64,000 nucleotides of DNA from Sphingomonas trueperi (GCF_011927635.1 NZ_JAATJB010000003.1:1-64000); one strand, 5' to 3'; positions 16,453-26,251 are shown, counted from the stretch's first letter. Translations and numbers: made by a program. The notes: generated by a model from the sequence alone, not told the origin.

Positions 16453-19040
16453 CAACGGGGTCCCAGCGTACGGAGGGTAAGGGCGCGGGCGAGCGTGGCA
16501 GCATTCGCCTCGGACGTGATGGTGAGGGTGCGGCTCTCGCCCGGCAGCAGGTCGAAGCCGTTGTCGCTCGGCTGGGCGACGGTGGCGCCAAAGTCGAGCA
16601 TCACCGCGCGGGCGAGCGCGCCGGCGGTGACGGTCACCTGCTTGCCCTGCCAGCGGACGGAGAGACGCGGGGCCGGATAGGCCATGTCCTTGGGCAGCAA
16701 TCGCTCGAGCATCACGCGCGAGACCGGCTTGCCGTCGATCCACAGCTCGGCGACGGCGTAGCTGTCGGCGGGCGCGGCGGTGCCGAACAGGTCGGCATCG
16801 GCGATCGTGGCGAGTTCGAGCGCGCCCGGCGACAGATCGACCTTTTCGGCCTTCGTGCCCAGCGGCTTGCCGTCCATGGTGAAGCCGCGCACCCGCCATT
16901 CGGCGGCGATCAGCTTGGTCGCGTCGGACACGGCGGCGAGGCGCGTCGCGCTGTCCTTGTGCTCGGCGACGATCGCCTGGGGCGCGAACATCCGGCGCGC
17001 CTCGTACTGGAGCAGCTTCCATTGGCCGTCATAGTCGATGCTCGCCCAGCTGATCGCGGGCCAGGCATCGTTGAGCTGCCAGTAGAGCGAGCCCATGGTG
17101 ATCGGCGCGCAGGCGCGGTGGTGGCGCGCGGCCATGCCGATCGCCTGCATCTGGTTCACCTGGGTGAGGTAGACGAGATCGGCGAAGTCGGCGGGCTTGC
17201 GCAGCCGCTGGTCGAGATAGAGCTGGAGGCGGCTATTGCCTTCACCCGCCAGGAACTTCTGATGCGCCTTGAGCACCGGGCTGTCGATCGCCAGCGGACC
17301 GTTGCCCGCGAAGCCGCGGATCGTCGACAGGTTCGGCATCGCCTGGAAGCCGTACTCGGACATGAAGCGGGCGCAGCCGCTGAGATAGTTCTCGACCGGC
17401 TTGGAGCCCGACCAGACATCCCAGAAATGGCGGTCGCCGGTGGCGTCGGTGTCGACCGGGCCGGTATAGTCGTTTGAGGGCGAGCCCGGCCAATAGGTGG
17501 TGCCGGGCGCTTCCTTCAGCACCGCGTCACGCAGCGTGCGGTCGAACAGCACGGCCATGCCGGCGCCGATCCGCTCCTGTTCGTCGGCGCCGACCTTCTT
17601 CTTGAACGCCTTGCGATCGGACCAGTTTTCCCAGCCCGACAGGATCTCGTTGCCGCCGTTCCAGCCGATAATCGACGGATGCGGCTGGAGCCGGGCGACC
17701 TGTTCCTCGGCCTCGATGCGGACATTCTCGCGGAACGCCGGGTCGGGCGGGGTGACCGAGCCGCCGAACATGAAGTCCTGCCACACCATCAGCCCGAGCT
17801 CGTCGGCCGCGGCGTAGAAGGCGTCGTCGAGATAGTATCCGCCGCCCCAGACGCGGATCATGTTCATGTTGGTGTCGCGCGCGTCGGTGAGCATGCGGCG
17901 CATCCGCGCTTCGGACACGTTGTTGGGGAACATGTCGAACGGGATCAGGTTCGCGCCCTTGGCGAAGATCGGCAGCCCGTTGACGCGGAAGCCGAAGCCG
18001 CCGCCCTGGGTGATCAGCTCGACGGTGCGCAGGCCGATGCGCTGCGACACGCGGTCGCTGACCGCGCCGTCTTCCTCCAGCACGGCCTCGACCTTGTAGA
18101 GCGGCTGCGCGCCGTAGCCCGCCGGCCACCAGAGCTGCGGCTTGGCCAGCGTCAGCGGCACACTGACCGCGTTCTCGCCCGCGGCGAGGGTGAGCGTGCG
18201 GCTCGCCTCGACCGTCTGGCCATCGGGGCCGGTGATGCGGGTGCGGACGGTGACGGCACGCGCGCGGTCGCCGAGCAGCTTCCAGCGCGCGACCAGCCGC
18301 GCCTCGGCGGGGTTGAGCGCTTCCTGGTCGACGCGGAAGCCGTCGATGCGGGCATCGTCCCACGCCTCCAGCCGCACCGGCCGCCACAGGCCGATCTTGA
18401 CGATACGCGGCGCCCAGTCCCAGCTGTAATCATATTTGGGCTTGCGGATATAGGGCGAGGTCTGCTTGCCCTTGGGCTCGTCGCCGAAGGCGGAATCATA
18501 TTCGCCGGGAAGCGGGAATTTTTCCGCCAGCACCCTCGGCTGCAGCGTCTTGATCGGCGAGGCGATGGTGACGACCAGCTCGTTCGCACCGGCCTTGAGC
18601 GCCTGCTTGGCGTCGACCCGCCAGCGGCGATGGGCGTTGTCGGTCTCGATCAGCTTGCGGCCGTTGAGCGTCACCGTGGCGAAGGTGTCGAGCCCGTCGA
18701 ACACCAGGTCGAGATGGTCGCGCGCCAGCATCGCCGGGGTGATGGTGAGCGTGCGACGGAACTGCCAGCGGGTGAGGCCGGCCCATTGGATCGGCGCCTC
18801 GTTGATGCCCTTGTAGGGATCGGGCACGCGCTTCGCCGCGATCAGATCCTGCTGGACGCTGCCGGGCACCTTGGCGGGGAACCAGGCGGCTTCCTTCGGG
18901 TGCGCCCTGGCGGCGTCCGCGTCGCTGGGGTCGATGCGGACCTGCCAGGCGCCGTCGAGCGACACCGACTGGCGCGGATCGGCCCAGGCGGGGGTGACCA
19001 GTGCGAGGAGCGGGAGGAGGGCGAGCGCGCGGGCCTTCAC
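16452..19040 (-). CDS. GH2 beta-mannosidase
   Basis: An 862-residue exported GH2 enzyme similar in layout to human lysosomal beta-mannosidase, which removes the Man-beta-1,4-GlcNAc mannose at the core of N-glycans. It has a Sec signal (ALALLPLLALVTPAWA) and a sugar-binding domain (VSLDGAWQVRIDP). In the barrel the acid/base Glu465 lies in IGWNGGNEILSGW and the nucleophile Glu562 in FMSEYGFQAMPNLSTI. C-terminal beta domains follow. The start is a GTG at 19040, overlapping the GH20 stop by 4 nt. It is the second gene of the operon, directly after the hexosaminidase. Confidence 0.92.
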   Translation of the reverse strand: MKARALALLPLLALVTPAWADPRQSVSLDGAWQVRIDPSDADAARAHPKEAAWFPAKVPGSVQQDLIAAKRVPDPYKGINEAPIQWAGLTRWQFRRTLTITPAMLARDHLDLVFDGLDTFATVTLNGRKLIETDNAHRRWRVDAKQALKAGANELVVTIASPIKTLQPRVLAEKFPLPGEYDSAFGDEPKGKQTSPYIRKPKYDYSWDWAPRIVKIGLWRPVRLEAWDDARIDGFRVDQEALNPAEARLVARWKLLGDRARAVTVRTRITGPDGQTVEASRTLTLAAGENAVSVPLTLAKPQLWWPAGYGAQPLYKVEAVLEEDGAVSDRVSQRIGLRTVELITQGGGFGFRVNGLPIFAKGANLIPFDMFPNNVSEARMRRMLTDARDTNMNMIRVWGGGYYLDDAFYAAADELGLMVWQDFMFGGSVTPPDPAFRENVRIEAEEQVARLQPHPSIIGWNGGNEILSGWENWSDRKAFKKKVGADEQERIGAGMAVLFDRTLRDAVLKEAPGTTYWPGSPSNDYTGPVDTDATGDRHFWDVWSGSKPVENYLSGCARFMSEYGFQAMPNLSTIRGFAGNGPLAIDSPVLKAHQKFLAGEGNSRLQLYLDQRLRKPADFADLVYLTQVNQMQAIGMAARHHRACAPITMGSLYWQLNDAWPAISWASIDYDGQWKLLQYEARRMFAPQAIVAEHKDSATRLAAVSDATKLIAAEWRVRGFTMDGKPLGTKAEKVDLSPGALELATIADADLFGTAAPADSYAVAELWIDGKPVSRVMLERLLPKDMAYPAPRLSVRWQGKQVTVTAGALARAVMLDFGATVAQPSDNGFDLLPGESRTLTITSEANAATLARALTLRTLGPR

Positions 19041-21358
19041 TTCGCATTCTCCGTCAGCACGACGCGCTCGACCGTGTAAAACGGGTCACTGAGCGGTGAG
19101 GTAAACTGGAAGCAGAGATCCTCGTCGCCGCTCAGCTTGGGCAGGCTGCCGGAGAAGCGGAACTGCTGCGGCGCCTTGGCCGGATCGGGCAGCACGAAGG
19201 TGGCGACGACGATCGGCTTGACCGAAGGATCCTTGGCGGCGGCGATGCAGCGCGCGCGGACGATCAGCTCGCCGTAGGTGCTGACATTGTAATGCGCCCG
19301 CACCTTGTTGAAGTCGTGTGCCAGGCCATAGTTGCGCGGCGTGCGGGCGACATCGACCGTGAAGCCGGTCGCCACGTCCAGCGGCGCGGCCGGATAGGCG
19401 GTGCAGGTGTCGAACAGGTTGACGTTGAACACCGGCGCATTCTCCTGCGCCTCGGAATTGAGCGGCACGCGCAGGCCGAGCGCGCCCTTGGGGCAGGCGA
19501 CCATGTCCGAGCTGGTGCGGGTGAGCAGCGCGGTGCGGCTGGTATCGAAGATACGCGGCGTCGCGGTGGCTACGCCCGCAGCGTCGAAGGCGGCGGCGGT
19601 GATCGTCGTGCCCGGCTTGAGCGTCAGCGGCGCCTTGTAGACCGGCGACTTGGGGCTCGGCTGCTTGCCGTCGAGCGTGTAGCGGATCGTGCCGAACCCG
19701 GTCTGGGTGGTCAGCGCCACCTTGGCCTGGTTGGCCCGCAGCGCTTCGCCGCGGGTGCCCTGGAGCTTGTAGTCGACTGCGAAGGCGCTGTCGGCGACTT
19801 CCATGCCCGAACGGCGCCAGCGCGCCATCTGCGGCTGGAGGCGCTGCACGAAGCCGCCAAAATCGCGCTTGTCCTTGCCCGACCAGGTGATCTCGGCGAT
19901 CGCCGCCGCGCGCGGGAACAGCATGTGCTGCACCTGATAGGGCGTGATCAGATATTCGCTCCACGCATTGCCCTGTGCGCCGAGTACATGGCTGGCCTTG
20001 GCCGCGTCGATGCCGGCGGGCATCGGCTCGTATTTGTAGACATCGGCCAGCGTCTGGATCGACAGGCGGCCCGGCGGCTCGTCGCGGCGGTCGCTCTGCA
20101 GGCTGTCGAGATAGAGGGTGGGGGCGGGGGTCAGCACCACGTCATGCCCCTGGTTCGCGGCTTCCACCGCGCCCTTTTCGCCGCGCCACGACATCACCGA
20201 GGCCGATTTCGGCAACCCGCCTTCGAGGATCTCGTCCCAGCCGATCAGCCGGCGGCCATGCTGTTCGAGATAGGCGCCGAACTGGTCGATCATCCAGCTC
20301 TGCAGCCCGTTCTCGCCCTTCAGGCCGAGCGCCTTGATCTGTGCCTGCACTTCCGGCGAGCGTTCCCACTGGTCCTTCACCGCCTCGTCGCCGCCGAGGT
20401 GGACATAGGTACCGGGGAACACCGCCATCAGCTCGTCGAGCACTTCCTTGACGAAGGCGATGCCCTTCGGGCCCGGGTTGAAGAGGTACGGATTGACGCC
20501 CCAGTCGTGCGACACCTCGGGTTGGTCGCCGAAGATGCCGAGCTCGGGATAGGCGGCGACCAGCGCCTGGGCGTGGCCGGGCAGGTCGATCTCGGGGACG
20601 ATGGTCACGCCGCGCTCGGCGGCATAGGCGACCAGCGCCTTGAGCTGCTCCTGCGTGTAGAAGCCGCCGACCTTGGGGCCGGGCGCGCCGCCGGTGCTCG
20701 GCGGGGTGCGCCAGCCGCCGATCTCGGTGAGCTTCGGATAACGCTTCACCTCGAACCGCCATCCCTGGTCGTCGGTGAGGTGGAGGTGGAGCGTGTTGAG
20801 CTTCACCGAGGCCATCTGATCGACCACGCCATAGACGAACTCGATCGGCTGGAAATGGCGGGCGACGTCGAGCATCAGCCCGCGCCAGCCGAAGCGGGGG
20901 GCGTCCTCGACGCTAAGCGCCGGCAGCTTCACCGGCTTGCCGAAGCCATGGTCGGGGCTGAGCAGCTGGGCGAGCGTCATCGCACCATAGAGCAGCCCGC
21001 GATCGCCCGAGGCGGCGATGCGCACGCCCTTGGCGTCGACGGTCATGCGATAGGCTTCGGCGCCTTGGATGCTCGCATCGCGCTCGAAGCGGATCGCGCC
21101 GCTGGTGCCCGTGGCGCCCAACGTCAGGCCGCGCTCCACCTTCACATGCGCGGCGAGCAGCTTGGCTGCGGCGGCGGCGGCGGTGTCGCTTGCCGGCGCG
21201 GCGATTGCGGTGCCGTTGCCCACGGTGAAGCTGCCCTTGCCCAGCGTCACGCTGGCGGGGAGGGGGGTGAGCGGCGGCACGGTCTGGGCGAAAGCGGTCG
21301 AGGACAGCAGCAGCGCCGCCCAGCCGGAATGCCTTGCCGTTTTCAGGAACGCACGCAT
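19037..21358 (-). CDS. GH20 beta-N-acetylhexosaminidase
   Basis: A 773-residue exported GH20 enzyme that removes terminal beta-GlcNAc/GalNAc. A Sec signal (AALLLSSTAFAQ) precedes the GH20b accessory domain (about 30-150). The catalytic barrel starts at FGWRGLMLDVARHFQPIEFV. The acid/base pair Asp324-Glu325 is in VHLGGDEAVKDQW, used for substrate-assisted catalysis through the 2-acetamido group. A chitobiase-type C-terminal domain follows (VALTTQTGFGTIRYTLDGK). The ATG at 21358 is preceded by GAGGGGAG and gives the signal peptide; a longer frame to 21415 is less likely. It is the first gene of the seven-gene operon and diverges from the GntR gene. Confidence 0.93.
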   Translation of the reverse strand: MRAFLKTARHSGWAALLLSSTAFAQTVPPLTPLPASVTLGKGSFTVGNGTAIAAPASDTAAAAAAKLLAAHVKVERGLTLGATGTSGAIRFERDASIQGAEAYRMTVDAKGVRIAASGDRGLLYGAMTLAQLLSPDHGFGKPVKLPALSVEDAPRFGWRGLMLDVARHFQPIEFVYGVVDQMASVKLNTLHLHLTDDQGWRFEVKRYPKLTEIGGWRTPPSTGGAPGPKVGGFYTQEQLKALVAYAAERGVTIVPEIDLPGHAQALVAAYPELGIFGDQPEVSHDWGVNPYLFNPGPKGIAFVKEVLDELMAVFPGTYVHLGGDEAVKDQWERSPEVQAQIKALGLKGENGLQSWMIDQFGAYLEQHGRRLIGWDEILEGGLPKSASVMSWRGEKGAVEAANQGHDVVLTPAPTLYLDSLQSDRRDEPPGRLSIQTLADVYKYEPMPAGIDAAKASHVLGAQGNAWSEYLITPYQVQHMLFPRAAAIAEITWSGKDKRDFGGFVQRLQPQMARWRRSGMEVADSAFAVDYKLQGTRGEALRANQAKVALTTQTGFGTIRYTLDGKQPSPKSPVYKAPLTLKPGTTITAAAFDAAGVATATPRIFDTSRTALLTRTSSDMVACPKGALGLRVPLNSEAQENAPVFNVNLFDTCTAYPAAPLDVATGFTVDVARTPRNYGLAHDFNKVRAHYNVSTYGELIVRARCIAAAKDPSVKPIVVATFVLPDPAKAPQQFRFSGSLPKLSGDEDLCFQFTSPLSDPFYTVERVVLTENAK

Positions 21359-21475
21359 CGGAAACTCCCCTCTTGTCGCGGCCGCCGAACGGGGCCGGAG
21401 CAAGGGTGTAACCAATTTAGATCCTATCGGGCAACAGGCTTGCGCACACGGACATAGTTCTTTGCATTTAGCCTC

Positions 21476-21515
21476 TTGACCTATGCCGTTGAGGCTGTTG
21501 GTATCATCGTACCAA
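21476..21515 (+). promoter_or_regulatory. GntR-gene promoter with overlapping palindromic operator
   Basis: On the plus strand TTGACC (21476-21481) is spaced 17 bp from TGGTAT (21499-21504), a fair -35/-10 pair reading toward the GntR gene. The -10 lies inside the inverted repeat TTGGTA-tcatcg-TACCAA (21498-21515). A bound repressor here would block its own promoter and could control the divergent GH20 operon. The match to known GntR-type TGGT...ACCA sites is by eye. Confidence 0.6.
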
Positions 21516-21609
21516 TGTAAGTCCGTAGGATCGCGTGTACGCGCTGCGGGAAACCTGCCGTAGATACGGTTGTCGGGGCTTTGGCAACGGTGTCGGGCAA
21601 GGGGGAGAG

Positions 21610-22350
21610 ATGATGACGTTTTCGGACCAGATCGGCCGGTTTCGCGAAGGCAACCCGTCGCCGCTCTATCTGCAGCTGCAGCAACTGATCCGCGAGGCGA
21701 TCAGCGGCAAGATCCTCAACCAGGGCGACGCGATCCCGCCGGAGCGCGATCTGGCCGTCGAATATGACGTGTCGCGCATCACCGTGCGCAAGGCGATCGG
21801 CGGTCTGGTCGAGGAAGGGCTGCTCACGCGCCGCCGCGGTGCGGGCACCTTCGTCGCCGAGCGCGTCGAGAAGAGCTTCTCCAAGCTTTCCTCCTTCACC
21901 GAGGACATGGCCGCACGCGGCCGCGCCGCCAGCAGCAACTGGATCGCGCGCTCCACGGGGCAGGTCACGCCCGAGGAAGCGATGGCGCTCGGCCTGTCGC
22001 CGGGCGCGGCGGTGCTGCGCTTCTCGCGCATCCGCTTCGCCGATGGCGAGCCGATGGCGCTCGAATTCTCGACCATCGCCGGCTACTGCTTGCCCTCGGT
22101 CGATGCGGTGGGGGACTCGCTCTACACCGCGCTCGAAGCCGCCGGGAACCGGCCGGTGCGCGCGCTCCAGCGCTTGCGCGCGGTGCCGTTCCTCGGCGAG
22201 CATGCCAAGATGCTCGGCGTCGATCCCGGCCATGCCGGCCTGCTGATCGAGCGCCGCGCTTTCCTGCGCGACGGCCGCCCGGCCGAAGTGACACGCTCCT
22301 ATTACCGGGGCGATGCCTATGATTTCGTGGCGGAACTCAGCGACGTCTGA
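21610..22350 (+). CDS. GntR/HutC-family repressor with UTRA domain (NagR-like)
   Basis: A 246-residue regulator. The winged-helix domain (about 12-78) shows PLYLQLQQLIREAISGKIL, IPPERDLAVEYDVSRITVRK and LLTRRRGAGTFVAE. A UTRA effector domain follows (about 100-240). This architecture is shared with NagR/YvoA and DasR, which sense GlcN6P or GlcNAc6P. The ATG at 21610 follows GGGGGAGAG. It is divergent from the GH operon and 34 bp upstream of the GH2 beta-galactosidase, placing it as the likely local regulator. A palindrome overlaps its own promoter, implying autoregulation. Effector identity is inferred from the GlcNAc operon nearby. Confidence 0.88.
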   Translation: MMTFSDQIGRFREGNPSPLYLQLQQLIREAISGKILNQGDAIPPERDLAVEYDVSRITVRKAIGGLVEEGLLTRRRGAGTFVAERVEKSFSKLSSFTEDMAARGRAASSNWIARSTGQVTPEEAMALGLSPGAAVLRFSRIRFADGEPMALEFSTIAGYCLPSVDAVGDSLYTALEAAGNRPVRALQRLRAVPFLGEHAKMLGVDPGHAGLLIERRAFLRDGRPAEVTRSYYRGDAYDFVAELSDV

Positions 22351-22384
22351 GCCGCCTGCCTGCCTGATTTTTGGAGATTGCTGC

Positions 22385-25270
22385 ATGGATCGTCGCCAGT
22401 TGCTGCTCGGCAGCGCGGGGTTGGGGGCGCTTGCCTCGCTGGGACTGCCCGAGGCCGAGGCGGCCGCGCGCGCGGTGGAGGGCGACGCCTTTCCGATGCC
22501 CGCGCCCAAGACCGCATTGATGCCGCGCCTGCCCGACGGCGACCCCACCCGCACCCGCATCGAGCGCGGCTGGCGCTTTTATCAGGGCGACGTGCTGCCG
22601 GCGCCGCTCAAGGACCATGACGATACCTATGGCAGCGTGAAGGCAGGCAACGCCCGCGGTGCCGCCGCGCGCGATTTCGACGACAGCGAATGGGCCGAAG
22701 TGCGCCTGCCGCACGACTGGGCCTCGTTCCAGCCCTTCGAACAGACCGCCAATGTCTCGCAGGGTTATCGCAAGCGTGGGATCGGCTGGTATCGCCGCCG
22801 CCTGACGCTGGATCCTGCCGATCACGGCAAGACGATCGAACTCCACCTCGACGGCGTCGCCACCAACGCCACCGTATGGGTGAACGGCAGCGTCGTCGCG
22901 CACAGCTGGTCGGGCTATGCCAGCATCCTCATCGACATGACGCCGTTCGCGCGCTTCGGTGACGAGGACAATGTCATCGCCATCCGCGTCGATGCCGAGG
23001 CGATGGAAGGCTGGTGGTACGAAGGCGCCGGCCTCTACCGCCATGCCTGGCTGGTGCGCCGCGGGCCGGTGTCGATCGTCACCGACGGGGTACATTGCGA
23101 TCCGCGCAAGACGGAGACCGGCTGGAACGTGCCGGTGACGGTGACCGCCGGCAATATCGAGCGCGCGCCGGTGGCGGTCGCGGTCGAGGCCGAACTGCTT
23201 GATCCGAGCGGCAAGCGGGTCGCCTTCGCCACCACCGCAGGCAGCGTGCCGGTGCTCGACCGCGCCGAGCTGGCGATGACGCTGTCGCTCGCCAACCCCA
23301 AGCTCTGGTCGGTCGAGACGCCGACGCTCTACACCGTCCACACCCGGCTGCTGCGCGATGGCAAGCTGATCGATGAGCGGCGCACGCCCATCGGCTTCCG
23401 CACCGTCCGCTTCGATGCCGACAAGGGGCTGTTCGTCAACGATCACCCGGTCAAGCTCAAGGGCGTGTGCATCCACCAGGACCATGCCGGCACCGGCGTG
23501 GCGCAGTATGACGCGCTGCTCGGCTGGCGGCTCGAGCGGCTCAAGGCGATGGGGTGCAACGCGATCCGCATGTCGCACAACGCGCCGACCGCCGAGCTGC
23601 TCGACTGGTGCGACCGGATGGGCTTCCTCGTCATGGACGAGAACCGCCACTTCAACCCGGCCCCCGATTACCTTGCCCAGCTCAGCTGGATGGTACGGCG
23701 CGACCGCAACCATCCCAGCGTGATCCTCTGGTCGGTGTTCAACGAAGAGCCGATGCAGGGCACCGAGGCGGGCATCGAGATGGTCCGCCGGATGGAAGCC
23801 GCGGTGCGCAAGCTCGACGACAGCCGGCCGGTCACCTCGGCGATGAACGGGTCGTTCTACAATCCGCAGAACGTCTCCTCGGTCGTCGACGTGATGGGGT
23901 TCAATTACTATCAGGGCGAGTATGACAAGTGGCACGCGCTGAACCCGACGCGGCCGAGCACCAGCTCCGAGGATACCAGCGCCTTCGAGACGCGCGGCGC
24001 CTTCGCCAGCGATCCCGCCAAGCATGTCATCACCTCCTATGACGACGAGGCGGCACCCTGGGGCAATACCCATCGCAAGGCGTGGCAGCTGATCGCGGCG
24101 CGCGAGTTCATCGCCGGCGGGTTCGTCTGGACCGGCTTCGACTATCATGGCGAGCCGACGCCCTATGAATGGCCGACCGCGTCTAGCTTCTTCGGCATCA
24201 TGGACCTGTGCGGCTTCCCCAAGACCGCGTTCGGCATCCACAGCGCCGCCTGGATCGACGATGCGCCGGTGGTGTGGCTCGCGCCGCACTGGACCTGGCC
24301 GGGCAAGGAGGGGCAGAGCATCAAGGTATTCGTTGCCTCCAATGCCGAGAGCGTGACGCTGCTGCTCAACGGCAAGGCGATCGGCACGCAGAAGGTCGAT
24401 CGGCTGCAGGGCAATGAATGGCAGCTGCCCTATGCGCCCGGCCGGCTGGAGGCGCAGGCGCTGCGCGGCGGCAAGGTCGTCGCACGGATGGTGCACGAGA
24501 CGGTCGGCAAGCCGGTCGCGTTGCGGCTCACGCCTGCACGCACGGTGATGGCCGGCGACGACGAGGACGTGCAGCCGATCACCATCGACGCGGTCGACGC
24601 CAAGGGCCGGCACGTGCCGACCGCAAACCTGATGACGCACTTCTCGGTTGAGGGCGCGGCGATCATCGGTGTCGGCAATGGCGATCCGAACAGCCACGAG
24701 CCGGAGAAGGGCAATGCCCGCTCGCTGTTCAACGGCCTCGCGCAGATCCTGGTGCAGGCGGGGACCGGCCGCGGCAAGATCACCGTCAAGGCGAGCGCCG
24801 AGGGGCTGAAGCCCGCACTGCTGACCATTGACCGCGCTGACATCGCCCCGCGCGCGCAGGTGGGCGTCACCCCGCCGCTGATGGTGCTGGGCGACTGGCG
24901 CCGCTCGGGGCTCGTGGCCGACAAGCCCAGGCCGGGCCTGGTGCCCGACAACAACAGCTGGGCCTTCCTGCGCAGCGCGATGCCGACCCCGGCCGAGCCG
25001 CAGCCGGGCTGGCGCGTCTACAACAACCGTCTCACGCCGTGGAAGCGGATCGCCACGGGCGGCGGCACGCTGCGCTTCGCCAGCGTCGGCGGGCGTGCGG
25101 AATTGTGGGTCGACGGCAAGAAGCTGGCCGAGAAGACCGATGCCGCGCCCGCACCGCTGGAGGCGGCCTTCCCGGCGGGGAGCGGCCAGCGCACCGTCGA
25201 GCTGATCGTCCAGGCGCTGGCGGGGCAGGCATCGGGGCTGCTCGGTAAGGTTACCCTCACGCCGCGCTGA
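22385..25270 (+). CDS. GH2 beta-galactosidase with DUF4982-type C-terminus
   Basis: A 961-residue exported GH2 enzyme. The leader MDRRQLLLGSAGLGALASLG carries a twin arginine. The sugar-binding domain includes RLPHDWASFQPFEQ and GWYRRRLTLDP. In the barrel the acid/base Glu454 lies in WSVFNEEPMQGT, and the nucleophile is probably Glu529 in SSEDTSAFETRG. The FVWTGFDYHGEPTPYEWP segment and the beta-rich DUF4982-like tail mark the DUF4982 group of GH2 beta-galactosidases. GGAG lies 9 bp before the ATG. It follows the regulator on the same strand. Removing antennary beta-galactose would complete the set for complex N-glycans. Confidence 0.85.
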   Translation: MDRRQLLLGSAGLGALASLGLPEAEAAARAVEGDAFPMPAPKTALMPRLPDGDPTRTRIERGWRFYQGDVLPAPLKDHDDTYGSVKAGNARGAAARDFDDSEWAEVRLPHDWASFQPFEQTANVSQGYRKRGIGWYRRRLTLDPADHGKTIELHLDGVATNATVWVNGSVVAHSWSGYASILIDMTPFARFGDEDNVIAIRVDAEAMEGWWYEGAGLYRHAWLVRRGPVSIVTDGVHCDPRKTETGWNVPVTVTAGNIERAPVAVAVEAELLDPSGKRVAFATTAGSVPVLDRAELAMTLSLANPKLWSVETPTLYTVHTRLLRDGKLIDERRTPIGFRTVRFDADKGLFVNDHPVKLKGVCIHQDHAGTGVAQYDALLGWRLERLKAMGCNAIRMSHNAPTAELLDWCDRMGFLVMDENRHFNPAPDYLAQLSWMVRRDRNHPSVILWSVFNEEPMQGTEAGIEMVRRMEAAVRKLDDSRPVTSAMNGSFYNPQNVSSVVDVMGFNYYQGEYDKWHALNPTRPSTSSEDTSAFETRGAFASDPAKHVITSYDDEAAPWGNTHRKAWQLIAAREFIAGGFVWTGFDYHGEPTPYEWPTASSFFGIMDLCGFPKTAFGIHSAAWIDDAPVVWLAPHWTWPGKEGQSIKVFVASNAESVTLLLNGKAIGTQKVDRLQGNEWQLPYAPGRLEAQALRGGKVVARMVHETVGKPVALRLTPARTVMAGDDEDVQPITIDAVDAKGRHVPTANLMTHFSVEGAAIIGVGNGDPNSHEPEKGNARSLFNGLAQILVQAGTGRGKITVKASAEGLKPALLTIDRADIAPRAQVGVTPPLMVLGDWRRSGLVADKPRPGLVPDNNSWAFLRSAMPTPAEPQPGWRVYNNRLTPWKRIATGGGTLRFASVGGRAELWVDGKKLAEKTDAAPAPLEAAFPAGSGQRTVELIVQALAGQASGLLGKVTLTPR

Positions 25271-25386
25271 CCGGATCGGGGTGGGGCGGTCGGGCCGGAA
25301 CTCGATCGCCTCACCGCGCGCTTAACCATGGCCGTTCACGCCCGGTTGGTGGAGGCTCGATAGGGCTGCCGCTCCAGGGGGACGGC

Positions 25387-26157
25387 ATGAATCTTCTCAT
25401 CGGGTGGCTGGTCGGCGAGCGCGTCGGGCGTGCCTTTCGCGCGCATGATTTCGCGCGCGGCAATGCGCTGTGGGGACTGTTCCTGTGGTGGGCGGTCGGC
25501 TGGCTCGGCGCGACCGCGGCCTTCTACAATCTCGGCAAGGCCTGGGTGCTGCCCGGCTGCATCGGCGCGATGGGGGGCGCGCTGCTGCTGTGCCTGCGCC
25601 GGCCGCTTGCCTCTGGGGTCAAGCAGGCGATGCTCAACGCGATCGGCTATAGCGCGCGCTGGGTGATGGCGATCAGCGCCGGCTATGTCGCGCTGCGGAT
25701 CGTCTGCGCGGCGATCTATGGCGAATTGCAGGCGCATGGGCTCGCCGGGCTGCCCTGGCAGAGCCTGCAATTCGCCTCGCTGCTGTTCGTCGCCGGGGGC
25801 AGCGTGGCGATTGCGGTTACGGGGATCTTCGCCGCCGACCGGCTGCGGCTGGCGCGCGAGGGCAAGGCGCGGCTCGGCTGGCGCGAAGCGGAGCGGCAGG
25901 CCTCGGACCGCGCGCAGGCCGCGGCAACGCCGCCGGTGGTGGCGGAGGCGTGCTGGTGGGCCGTCCTCGAAGTCGCTCCGGATGCGAGCCGCGCGGAGGT
26001 CGAGGCGAAGGGCCGCGCGCTGCTCAAGCAATATCACCCGGACCTCTGGGTTTCCGCGCCGCGCCACCTTAAGGCACAGGCCGAACACCAGACGATCCGC
26101 ATCCTCCAGGCGCTCGCGGCGGCGCGGGCGGCGCGGAAGCCAGACTGCCCGGCTTGA
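25387..26157 (+). CDS. membrane protein with C-terminal J-domain-like module
   Basis: A 256-residue protein with about four hydrophobic segments in residues 20-155 (for example LWGLFLWWAVGWLGATAAF and ASLLFVAGGSVAIAVTGIF). A cytosolic tail at about 185-250 resembles a DnaJ domain: AVLEVAPDASRAEVEAKGRA then LLKQYHPDLW, with the HPD triad that stimulates Hsp70 ATPase. It would recruit DnaK to the membrane. Substrate or partner is unknown. It stands alone between the GH2 gene and small unknown genes. Confidence 0.65.
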   Translation: MNLLIGWLVGERVGRAFRAHDFARGNALWGLFLWWAVGWLGATAAFYNLGKAWVLPGCIGAMGGALLLCLRRPLASGVKQAMLNAIGYSARWVMAISAGYVALRIVCAAIYGELQAHGLAGLPWQSLQFASLLFVAGGSVAIAVTGIFAADRLRLAREGKARLGWREAERQASDRAQAAATPPVVAEACWWAVLEVAPDASRAEVEAKGRALLKQYHPDLWVSAPRHLKAQAEHQTIRILQALAAARAARKPDCPA

Positions 26158-26251
26158 TCAGACCGTTTCATTCCGGGGCGGCCAGTCGACCCGCCGAGAG
26201 ACGTGGATATACCGACGCTTCTGACCTTGACGCCTTCGGCTGCCGCCAGCT

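Noticed and set aside
19292-21457. 721-codon open frame opposite the GH20 gene
   Set aside because: The translation is low-complexity and Arg-rich, with no domain; GH20 on the other strand has complete catalytic motifs.
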